Part shown: piece after piece, positions 50,301-55,664 of the stretch
Position numbering within the stretch: the first letter of the stretch is position 1
Layout: each line of letters opens with the position of its first letter
Source: an uncultured Stenotrophomonas sp.
GTDB lineage: Bacteria; Pseudomonadota; Gammaproteobacteria; Xanthomonadales; Xanthomonadaceae
Direction of reading: 5' to 3'
Length of the DNA: 64,000 nucleotides
Assembly (NCBI GenBank): GCA_900078405.1
Contig: FLTS01000001.1
Coordinates: forward strand, 868,001-932,000
The notes under the pieces: generated by a model
The model's input: only the letters and a program-made list of their open reading frames with translations
Told to the model about the DNA's origin: nothing
Databases searched by the model: none
Program-made: the position numbers and the translations under genes

Positions 50301-50526
50301 GGTTCGCAGCGACCGGCACCTGACCCTGCAGATTGCCACCGGCCTGCAATCACCGGCCGGTGGCCTGGTGCTGCCGTGGCCCTACGAAGGCGCTCCCGGC
50401 GCGGCCACCATCAATGGCGAGCCCGTCGAGTGGGATGGTGACGAACTGCGGATCATGACGTTGCCGGCCAAGGTGGAAATTGCGATTCCGGCGGAGTTGC
50501 GGCGCAGTGAGCGCGGGCAGCGCTGA
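47356..50526 (+). CDS. Secreted discoidin-domain alpha/alpha-barrel glycosidase, about 1056 residues
   Basis: A signal peptide (residues 1-21) is followed by a beta-sandwich resembling a carbohydrate-binding CIA30-type domain (residues 25-190) and an F5/8-type C (discoidin) domain at about 205-310 (VREFGGAVIQWAPGLEASRYVVQASSDGRDWRKL). A long beta supersandwich-like region (310-560) and an alpha-helical toroid (about 590-1000) follow. The toroid contains SYARSWIRDGAMISEALLRLG, NDSHGELIHAIAEYWRHTGD, and KPVHSYWDDFWALRGYKDAV, with several acidic residues positioned like catalytic ones. It resembles coagulation-factor-5/8-type glycoside hydrolases but the exact family and substrate are not clear. 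A beta-glucan role is inferred from the locus. Confidence 0.75.
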   Translation: MKKLSILLLLSAAVLAGNGLAATGASRVLAKFDDIGAWQLITSPQVSGSLRPVSGNNGRALCLDYDFHEVSGYAGIRRPLDVAWPENYQVSFNLRGDSPANDLQFKLADASGDNVWWVNRTRYDFPKNWTRVSYRKRHVTKAWGPDPDTHLRRSASVEFIVYSKVGGRGTVCFDQLTLQPLPKEDTSALTTTVIADTATALQQRIADGRPDTVWISGGVKQQTISLDLGKVREFGGAVIQWAPGLEASRYVVQASSDGRDWRKLRDVTAGGGGRDWLALPETEARYLRFDLVDGPNWRYGIRDISLKPLDFAATPNDFIHSVGRDLPRGSLPRGFSDEQPYWTLLGLDGGREQALMGEDGALEPVRSGFSVEPFVVLDGKVLGWVNVRTSQSLLDGYLPVPSVQWQHDDFGLQVTGFVQGRAEQAQLVARYRLHNTGKVARDYRLALAVRPLQVNPPRQFLNTPGGVSRIERLAIDNGTVSVNGQPRVFAQTPPDAAFATAFDSKLAVTHLADKRLPGMHEVRDATGLASGALVYDWKLEPGQSREVVLVLPQTGAWAAPATGFDADKAQQQVAAMWRQKLDRVRLQLPEAGQPLADTLRTALAHMLISRVGPSLQPGTRSYARSWIRDGAMISEALLRLGRGDAVRQYLEWYAPYQFDSGMVPCCVDARGSDPVPENDSHGELIHAIAEYWRHTGDDAFLQRMWPHVQGAWHYMEKLRLDERTEENRARNPGFYGMMPASISHEGYSAKPVHSYWDDFWALRGYKDAVDLAAALGLEEEALAMAASRDEFRRDLDDSLHAAMAAHKIDFLPGSVELGDFDATSTTIALAPGGEQGRLPQPALDNTFERYWQQFVARRDGRREWKDYTPYEWRNVAAFVRLGWRERAWKASEFFFKDRAPPAWNQWAEVVSHTPREPFFLGDLPHAWVASDFVRSALDMFAYEREVDASIVLAAGVPTAWFAGKGIALDGLRTPHGLLGYSLVRSDRHLTLQIATGLQSPAGGLVLPWPYEGAPGAATINGEPVEWDGDELRIMTLPAKVEIAIPAELRRSERGQR

Positions 50527-51027
50527 CTGGAATTGCTGAAGTGATTTCAAGACAGGGATTTCCACCATGTAGACCAGATTTCCCCGAAAATGCGCGCAAT
50601 AAGCCGCAAGATCGCCGCAAATTTCTGCCACCTCTACACTTCCGATAATTGATGGACGTCCGAAATTAGAAAGGTCGGCCGTTTGCGTCACTTCTACGCT
50701 GCGCTTCAAAGGGTCCATTGCGAATGCGTGCGAAACAAGCCCCGTTGCAAGGCAAAAAAGCATGGCGGATGACGCAAGTTTTCTCCATACCGCTTTTTCC
50801 TCGCGGCTGACCGCACGTTGTTCCCCGGCTATTCCGATGACGACATTTAGCGGCTGGCCGGATAGTCCGGCAATGGTCGCGCATGCTACCGCGTCGGGCG
50901 TATTCCGGCCCTGTCGCCAATTGTTGACAGTTTGACGGCTCACGCCTAGCGCGCTGGCTAGCGCGCTGTCGGTTTCGATGTTTCGGGTTTGCTTGATTGC
51001 ATCAAGCAAGTCGCTGATTGTGTGCAT
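50350..51027 (-). CDS. Phage Cro/CI-type repressor with DUF3693-like domain
   Basis: 225 residues. The N-terminal helix-turn-helix is ETDSALASALGVSRQTVNNWRQGR, followed by ACATIAGLSGQPLNVVIGIAGEQRAVSREEKAVWRKLASSAMLFCLATGL, which includes a membrane-like segment. This is the repressor type of Xanthomonas filamentous phages. The last 59 codons (50350-50526) run antisense through the 3' end of the host glycosidase gene. The natural C-terminus was probably lost at the prophage junction and the reading frame extended into host DNA. It diverges from the phage operon across a promoter/operator region. Confidence 0.72.
   Translation of the reverse strand: MHTISDLLDAIKQTRNIETDSALASALGVSRQTVNNWRQGRNTPDAVACATIAGLSGQPLNVVIGIAGEQRAVSREEKAVWRKLASSAMLFCLATGLVSHAFAMDPLKRSVEVTQTADLSNFGRPSIIGSVEVAEICGDLAAYCAHFRGNLVYMVEIPVLKSLQQFQSALPALTAPQLRRNRNFHLGRQRHDPQFVTIPLDGLAIDGGRAGSAFVGPRQHQATGR
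50640..50664. repeat. Candidate att core or operator, left copy
   Basis: TTCCGATAA, a 7-nt spacer (TTGATGG), then ACGTCCGAA. The left 9 bases match the right-hand element exactly, and the right arm and spacer are diverged. The surrounding about 50 bp also resembles the region at 57937-57992 in the same orientation. It lies inside the repressor reading frame. Confidence 0.4.
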
Positions 51028-51042
51028 TCTGTATCGACCCTC

Positions 51043-51099
51043 TTGACAAGCGCGTCTCGACCTACTTTACTGCGTCCCGTGTATCGAGACTCGATACAC
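51043..51099 (+). promoter_or_regulatory. Phage early promoter with repressor operator
   Basis: TTGACA (51043-51048) and TTTACT (51066-51071) are separated by 17 bp and read toward the phage genes. A perfect inverted repeat, GTGTATCGAG and CTCGATACAC around a single A, covers 51079-51099 just downstream. A related half-site TGTATCGA lies at 51030-51037 by the repressor start. The layout fits a repressor that blocks both its own promoter and the phage operon. Confidence 0.75.
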
Positions 51100-51182
51100 C
51101 CGCCCGCCGCAGCGCCCCCTGCGGGCCCTCCTGACGGGGAGGGCAGGGCGGCACTACGGGACGGGGGCGTGAGGGTGTCGAA

Positions 51183-51401
51183 ATGAACATCGAACAGCAC
51201 GCGGTTTTCCAAGCTCGGATCGTTGAAACGCAGCGCCTTGCGCTGGACCTGATGGAAGCCGGCCACGCGAAGATCGGCATTGCGCTGGGCGCTGTTGCGT
51301 TCAAGGCGCTGCGCATCAAGCCGACTGTGGATGCCGCCCCGGTGGCAGCGAAGCCGGTCCGCAAGTCGAAGCCGGTCAAGTCGGAAGGAGAGGGCGTATG
51401 A
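51183..51401 (+). CDS. Hypothetical phage protein, 72 aa
   Basis: First gene of the phage operon. A short amphipathic helix (FQARIVETQRLALDLMEAGHAKIGIALGAVAFKAL) is followed by a Lys/Pro/Ala-rich tail (AAKPVRKSKPVKSEGEG). No family is recognised. A GAGG lies about 8 nt before the ATG, and its stop overlaps the next start (ATGA). Confidence 0.7.
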   Translation: MNIEQHAVFQARIVETQRLALDLMEAGHAKIGIALGAVAFKALRIKPTVDAAPVAAKPVRKSKPVKSEGEGV

Positions 51402-51586
51402 GCGCCCTTTCCTCGTTCGCGGTTCTGGTCTGGAACACGCCGTCGCAATCGTGGGAAATCTGGAGCGACGGTTACGACACCTACAGCGCGGCCAATCGTG
51501 ACGCCGCCGATCTCTGCAACTCGGGCCGCCACGCCATCGTGCGCCGCTCGCCGGTCGTGTTCCCCGCTGCGCAGGTGGCCGCATGA
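51398..51586 (+). CDS. Hypothetical phage protein, 62 aa
   Basis: A compact soluble protein with aromatic residues (FAVLVWNTPSQSWEIWSDGYDTYSAANRDAADLCNSGRHAIVRRS). No known domain is recognised. It sits in a run of overlapping phage genes (4-nt overlaps on both sides), so it is translated with them. AAGGAGAGGG precedes the ATG. Confidence 0.7.
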   Translation: MSALSSFAVLVWNTPSQSWEIWSDGYDTYSAANRDAADLCNSGRHAIVRRSPVVFPAAQVAA

Positions 51587-51783
51587 TCGCCAGCGAGAAG
51601 GGCCTTCGCCGGACAGTGCGCAAGGCGCGCAATCTGCACCGCGTATTCCTGATTTACCGCCGCTGGGCGGTCGATTCCTTTGTCATCGGTTGTTGGGCGG
51701 AGTCGGCGAAGTCGGATCGTGATGCCGCGATGGCGGAAGCCCGCGAGTTCAAGCGCCGCGATGCCGAGAGGGCGCGGGCATGA
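51583..51783 (+). CDS. Hypothetical phage protein, 66 aa
   Basis: A basic protein (EKGLRRTVRKARNLHRVFLIYRRWAVDSFVIGCW) with a charged C-terminus (EAREFKRRDAERARA). No domain is recognised. It overlaps its neighbours by 4 nt at each end, so it belongs to the phage early operon. Confidence 0.7.
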   Translation: MIASEKGLRRTVRKARNLHRVFLIYRRWAVDSFVIGCWAESAKSDRDAAMAEAREFKRRDAERARA

Positions 51784-51938
51784 TGGCGATCCTCCTGCTG
51801 CTCTCGGCTCTCTGCCTGTCCATCGGCACCGCGCGCCTGTTCGCGTGGTGCCTGGACTACCGCGAAGCCCGTATCGAAGCCAGCTACCGCGCCGAGTGCA
51901 TGGTGGCGCTCGCACGTGCCGAGGTGTGCCGTGGCTGA
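51780..51938 (+). CDS. Small phage membrane protein, 52 aa
   Basis: 52 residues. The sequence begins MMAILLLLSALCLSIGTARLF, a single hydrophobic helix, followed by a Cys/Arg-containing tail. The start overlaps the previous stop (ATGA) and its end overlaps the Rep gene start. Genes of this kind are common before Rep in Xanthomonas filamentous phages. The function is unknown. Confidence 0.6.
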   Translation: MMAILLLLSALCLSIGTARLFAWCLDYREARIEASYRAECMVALARAEVCRG

Positions 51939-53127
51939 CCTCTCGCACCTAGATGCGGACGTGCAGTCGGTTGCCGGCGTACGGCCTGCGTTCGACCTGA
52001 TCGTCAACGGTGCGCGCGTGCGCGCCATTGATGGATCGTCCAAGGAAACGCGCCTTGCTGTCGCCATGCTGCCGCCTGCGGCGCAGCGCGGTGATGTGCT
52101 GCGCCTGCCGTCGCGTTACGCCTTTTCCCCGGCTGGCACTGGTGAAAAGGGTCAGGTCGCGGAGATTGGCCCGGGGAGTAACACGGGCCAAAAGTCGGTT
52201 GCCAAGGATCAGGGGGCAATCATCGACTTTTTGACCATCGTTTTCCCGCTCGCAGCTGCCGAGGACGTGCGTTGCACCAACCTAGACTTGCTGCTGTTCC
52301 GCATCTTCGGCTTTCGCGGTGAAGTGGTGGCCGGGGCGATCCGGGAGAAGCAATGGAACTTCTACCCGTTGAGCGCTGTGTTGGTGGACCGCGAGGGCGA
52401 GTTGGTTGGCCGGGTTGGGCTGGGCGGCAATAAAGAGACTATCTGCATCAGCTTGTCCGGTGCCGGTTGCAAGTGGGTTACGCGCTGGGAACAGGTCTGC
52501 CGGCAGCTGGGCGTCTTGCGCGCGAAGATCAGTCGTGTGGACGTTGCCCATGACGATTACGACGGGCAGCGCTTGGACGTGCATGCGCTGCGTGAGCGTG
52601 CCGCCGCTGGGGATTTCGGCGAGGGTGGTTGCCCGCCACGCCATCGCTTCATCAGCGATGAGGGCCACGGCACGGGCTGCACGCTCTATGTCGGTGGCAA
52701 GGGGCACAAGGAATTGTGCGTGTACGAAAAGGGCAAGCAGATGGGCTTGCCTTCTTCGCCGTGGGTGCGTGCCGAGGTGCGGCTGTATGGCAAGCATGTC
52801 GAAGTGCCGCACGACGTTGTGGTGAACCCTGCTGCGTATCTGCGCGGGGCCTACAGCGTGTTGAACAGCTTGATTCAGGGCGTTTGCACGCGCCTTAAAA
52901 CCATCCGCAAGCAAGTGGAATGTTCCGCTGAGGCAGCCGTCGCATGGCTCAACCGGCAGGCGGGACCAATGCTCAATGTCCTCCGTGAAGCGTTCGGCCA
53001 TTCGTGGGCCGACTTCGCAGAGGCCCGCGTACTCCGTGACGGCCACCCGGGGAGATTTCGCGGCATCGCCAAGGGTGAGCCACTCCATCGTTATGTGAGG
53101 GAAGAACTATGCCTGTCTGCCGCGTGA
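51931..53127 (+). CDS. Filamentous phage replication initiation protein (Rep_trans / pII-like)
   Basis: 398 residues from a GTG start with GAGG upstream. An N-terminal variable stretch is followed by the replication-initiation-factor core: DFLTIVFPLAA, CTNLDLLLFRIFG, ISLSGAGCKWVTRWEQVCRQLG, ISRVDVAHDDYDG and KELCVYEKGKQMG...VRAEVRLYG. This core contains the Tyr and acidic positions used for rolling-circle nicking. It resembles RstA of CTX phage and gII of phi-Lf. It would nick the replicative form at the phage origin to start single-strand synthesis. Confidence 0.88.
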   Translation: MADLSHLDADVQSVAGVRPAFDLIVNGARVRAIDGSSKETRLAVAMLPPAAQRGDVLRLPSRYAFSPAGTGEKGQVAEIGPGSNTGQKSVAKDQGAIIDFLTIVFPLAAAEDVRCTNLDLLLFRIFGFRGEVVAGAIREKQWNFYPLSAVLVDREGELVGRVGLGGNKETICISLSGAGCKWVTRWEQVCRQLGVLRAKISRVDVAHDDYDGQRLDVHALRERAAAGDFGEGGCPPRHRFISDEGHGTGCTLYVGGKGHKELCVYEKGKQMGLPSSPWVRAEVRLYGKHVEVPHDVVVNPAAYLRGAYSVLNSLIQGVCTRLKTIRKQVECSAEAAVAWLNRQAGPMLNVLREAFGHSWADFAEARVLRDGHPGRFRGIAKGEPLHRYVREELCLSAA

Positions 53128-53387
53128 AGTCTGCTGCTGTCGAAGAGCAGCTCAGTTCCAAGAGTAATTCGATCATGCGTTCGCAAACCGTGGGCCTCGA
53201 CTTGGGGAACGGTTTCGAGTTGCCGTTTCGTGTCGGCCTTGGCCAGCGTCCGGCCTACCCGCCGGGCGAATACGACATCGACCCCAAGAGCTTCGCACTG
53301 TCGCCCTACGGCGATCTGGTGCTCAAGCGCTACGTGGACCTCGTGCCGCTCGGCGCGAAGCCCCACGCGCCGGCGGCGAAGGCCTGA
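53109..53387 (+). CDS. Phage single-stranded DNA-binding protein (pV-like)
   Basis: 92 residues. The segment VGLDLGNGFELPFRVGLGQRPAYPPGEYDIDPKSFALSPYGDLVLKR aligns convincingly by eye with the OB-fold core of Ff gene V protein (DLGN, PAY-PG-Y, SF, G-L). It coats newly made phage single strands. The ATG overlaps the Rep stop, with GAGG just upstream. An internal ATG at 53175 would lose the first strand and is rejected. Confidence 0.82.
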   Translation: MPVCRVKSAAVEEQLSSKSNSIMRSQTVGLDLGNGFELPFRVGLGQRPAYPPGEYDIDPKSFALSPYGDLVLKRYVDLVPLGAKPHAPAAKA

Positions 53388-53390
53388 CGC

Positions 53391-53636
53391 ATGGCCCTGT
53401 GCGTAGCCCTGGCATCGGACGGGACGTTGGTCCCTACCGGACAACCTGCTGCCGAGTGCACGGGCTACGTGCTGCTGTCCAGCAGCGAACACGCCGTTTA
53501 CGGCCTGCTCAATCAAGCATTCGCGATGCCCACGCCGGAACAGGCTGCGGGTTGGTTCGTCGGCTCTGCCGGCGCGGTCATCGTCTGGTTTGTCGTCGCG
53601 CGTATCGCTGGCCGCGTGGCGAATTTCTTTAACTAG
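53391..53636 (+). CDS. Small phage membrane protein, 81 aa
   Basis: A probable minor coat or periplasmic-facing protein. The N-terminus has two Cys (ALCVALASD, AECTGYVLLSS), and the C-terminus has one hydrophobic helix (SAGAVIVWFVVARIAGRVANFF). It lies between the ssDNA-binding and major coat genes, where Ff phage carries minor coat genes. No family is recognised with certainty. Confidence 0.65.
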   Translation: MALCVALASDGTLVPTGQPAAECTGYVLLSSSEHAVYGLLNQAFAMPTPEQAAGWFVGSAGAVIVWFVVARIAGRVANFFN

Positions 53637-53664
53637 CCGGCATCAACTGCAAGGGAGTTTCAAC

Positions 53665-53802
53665 ATGGATTTTTCGGGCATCCTCGACGGCCTGTCGGCC
53701 ACCACTGCCACCACCGCGATCATCGGTGCTGCGGCGATCATCGCGCTGGTCGGCTTCGCCGGCTGGGCGTCGAAGAAGGTGGCCGGTTTCTTCGGTCGCT
53801 GA
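53665..53802 (+). CDS. Phage major coat protein (pVIII-like)
   Basis: 45 residues. A short amphipathic start (MDFSGILDGLSATTATTA) is followed by one hydrophobic helix (IIGAAAIIALVGFAGWA) and a basic C-terminus (SKKVAGFFGR) that would face the packaged DNA. It has the classic coat organisation. AAGGGA lies about 8 nt before the ATG. A strong terminator lies just downstream, as in other filamentous phages where it sets high coat expression. Confidence 0.88.
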   Translation: MDFSGILDGLSATTATTAIIGAAAIIALVGFAGWASKKVAGFFGR

Positions 53803-53808
53803 TTCACC

Positions 53809-53836
53809 GGGGCCGGTTCGCCGGCCCCATCTTTTT
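53809..53836 (+). terminator. Strong phage terminator after the coat gene
   Basis: GGGGCCGG, loop TTCG, CCGGCCCC, then ATCTTTTT. A UUCG tetraloop caps an 8-bp GC stem with a T-run. It should lower expression of the downstream assembly genes relative to the coat gene. Confidence 0.92.
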
Positions 53837-53848
53837 CGGGGGTCGCCG

Positions 53849-54007
53849 ATGGATTTCGAAAGCATCATCGCCAGCATCAACGCGAACGGGCCAATGCTCA
53901 TGATCGCGGCTGCGGCGTACATGGTCGCGCTGATGCATTTCGCGCTGTTCGTCGGTGACGTGCTGTGTCGCTTCTGGATCAGCCGTGCGGCGAGGGGGAA
54001 GCTGTGA
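53849..54007 (+). CDS. Small phage membrane protein, 52 aa
   Basis: One strong hydrophobic helix (MLMIAAAAYMVALMHFALFVGDVL) and a basic C-terminus (RAARGKL). It follows the coat terminator. Its size and position suggest a minor coat or tip protein (pVII/pIX role), but there is no sequence proof. The stop overlaps the following GTG by 4 nt. Confidence 0.6.
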   Translation: MDFESIIASINANGPMLMIAAAAYMVALMHFALFVGDVLCRFWISRAARGKL

Positions 54008-54078
54008 TCTTGTGCCTGTTCTGCGGCCTGCTGGGAATGGCCTGTGGTGTCGCTGCGGTGAAGGGGCTGGACGCATGA
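54004..54078 (+). CDS. Tiny phage membrane peptide, 24 aa
   Basis: A GTG-started 24-residue peptide, MILCLFCGLLGMACGVAAVK ending GLDA, with three Cys. It overlaps the previous stop by 4 nt (GTGA) and the pIII start by 4 nt (ATGA), so it is embedded in the translation chain. Ff minor coat proteins pVII and pIX are of similar size (32-33 residues). A tip-protein role is inference. Confidence 0.5.
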   Translation: MILCLFCGLLGMACGVAAVKGLDA

Positions 54079-55334
54079 GCCGGTGGCTTGCTGCGCTGCT
54101 GGTTGCAGCTGCATTGGCGTGGGTAGGGGTAGGCTCGGCTGCGGCTGCTAATTGCAGTTCTTACGGTGACAAGTGTGATCAGGGCGAAGCCTATTCTAGG
54201 GCTCTGGCCCATGTTGCGACGTTGCTTGAAAACGAGGCGAGGGAGCGGTGCGTTCTTTACAATGCCGCCTCGGCTACGCAGGGCGTTTATTCAGCGGGTA
54301 CGGTTTCACCGGGGAGGTGTTCGGGAACTCCAACTTGGTATAACGGGACGCGGGCTAGTTTCTATCACAATAGTGCTTGCTCGTCGCGCCCGCCGCTGAC
54401 CGGCGGTGTCGTGCATATTTCTGCATCGCACACTGGCCCGGTAGGGGCATGCAATGACGGTTGCACCATGATGCCGGTTACCGGTAGCGGTGGATCATCG
54501 ATTGGGCTAGGTCCAAACCCATCGTTTTTTTCGTACTTTCCCGATAATTGGGCGGCTACCGGCGATGTGTGCACGAAAGCGGATACCGGGGAAGTCACGC
54601 CTGATACGGGTGGCGGCAATGACGGCGAGCAGTGCACTCAACAGGACAATCTAACGCAGTGCATGAAGCCTGACGGCAGGCATTGCGCGGTCGCATCTAG
54701 CGGCAAGGAATTTTGTTGGCAACCGGGCGAGAATGGCATCAAGGCGTCCGGAAATGACGCTGCAACCAAGTCGCCGCAGGGCAAGGAAGCGAAGCCGCCA
54801 CCGCTGCCACCGAATAACGGCGGTGATTGGGAGCAGAAAGCGCAATCGACGGTAGTCGAGTCGAAGGACGGAGCCAGCAATACCAGCAACGTCACCAGTT
54901 GGGGATCGTCCTATGGCTCGCAAGGGCAGGGCGCATCGGGCAACGGTGCCAGCGGCGAGGGCAAGGGTGGTTCTGGCTCCGGGTCTGGCCTTGGCGGTGG
55001 CGGCGGTAACGGTGATGGCGATGATGACGGCGCTGGCGGTGTGGGCGACGGTGCCGGTGACTTCTACGCGTCGAACGGCAAAACCGTGTCCGATGTATTC
55101 CAGGCATTCAAAGCACGGGTATCCGCTTCGCCATTGATCGATGCGGTGCAGGGCTTTTTTACCGTGAACACCGGGGGCGCATGCCCGACGTTCACTGTGC
55201 CGGCCTCGGAGTATTGGGAAGCCATGACTTATGACGCGCATTGCTCTGGTGACTTCCTCGCGGCGTTGCAGGCCATCGGTTGGGTTTTGATGGCGGTGGC
55301 TGCGCTGGCCGCTGCTTATTGGGCACTGTCATGA
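54075..55334 (+). CDS. Phage adsorption protein (pIII-like)
   Basis: 419 residues. A signal peptide (residues 1-25, RWLAALLVAAALAWVGVGSAAAA) is followed by a Cys-rich receptor-binding region (CSSYGDKCDQGEAYS and several later Cys), a Gly/Ser/Asp-rich flexible linker (about residues 290-330), a C-terminal domain with CPTFTVPASEYWEAMTYDAHC, and a C-terminal transmembrane anchor (FLAALQAIGWVLMAVAALAAAYWAL). This is the pIII architecture. It overlaps its neighbours by 4 nt each. The AT-richer composition marks it as foreign. Confidence 0.85.
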   Translation: MSRWLAALLVAAALAWVGVGSAAAANCSSYGDKCDQGEAYSRALAHVATLLENEARERCVLYNAASATQGVYSAGTVSPGRCSGTPTWYNGTRASFYHNSACSSRPPLTGGVVHISASHTGPVGACNDGCTMMPVTGSGGSSIGLGPNPSFFSYFPDNWAATGDVCTKADTGEVTPDTGGGNDGEQCTQQDNLTQCMKPDGRHCAVASSGKEFCWQPGENGIKASGNDAATKSPQGKEAKPPPLPPNNGGDWEQKAQSTVVESKDGASNTSNVTSWGSSYGSQGQGASGNGASGEGKGGSGSGSGLGGGGGNGDGDDDGAGGVGDGAGDFYASNGKTVSDVFQAFKARVSASPLIDAVQGFFTVNTGGACPTFTVPASEYWEAMTYDAHCSGDFLAALQAIGWVLMAVAALAAAYWALS

Positions 55335-55663
55335 CGTGGTGGATGCAGGCCGGGTGGCTCGGCGTCCTCACGAATTGGCTGCTCGGGCTCGTCCAGAAGT
55401 TTTGGGCGGCCATCGAAGCGTTCTTCAATGACTTGATCGTCACGGCGTTGGAGAAGCTGTTGGAGCTTGCCGCGCTGGCATTTGAGTCGCTACCGGTGCC
55501 CGATTTCATGACCCAGCATTCCATCGGCTCGCTGCTCGGCAATGCCGGGCCTACGGTCGGGTGGTTCGTGGAAACCTTCAAGATTCCCGAGTGCATGAGC
55601 CTGCTGGCGGCGGGCTTGGTGTTCAAGATCACTCGGAAGATCGTTACCTTCGGGAAGTGGTGA
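55331..55663 (+). CDS. DUF2523-family phage minor coat protein (pVI-like)
   Basis: 110 residues. Hydrophobic stretches are WLGVLTNWLLGLVQKFWAAIEAFFNDLIVTALEKLLELAA and a C-terminal SLLAAGLVFKITRKIVTFGKW. Proteins of this family follow pIII and precede Zot in filamentous phages and act as the pVI adsorption-end coat protein. The ATG overlaps the pIII stop. Confidence 0.8.
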   Translation: MTWWMQAGWLGVLTNWLLGLVQKFWAAIEAFFNDLIVTALEKLLELAALAFESLPVPDFMTQHSIGSLLGNAGPTVGWFVETFKIPECMSLLAAGLVFKITRKIVTFGKW

Positions 55664-55664
55664 C

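Noticed and set aside
50527-50640. A search for an XerCD dif-like site at the left prophage edge
   Set aside because: No sequence resembling the dif core (GCATAA ... TTATG) was found there or at the right edge.
54940-55060. A Gly-rich repeated tract as a possible DNA repeat array
   Set aside because: It is the flexible linker of the pIII-like protein, encoded by biased codons, with no regular spacer structure, so it is not CRISPR.
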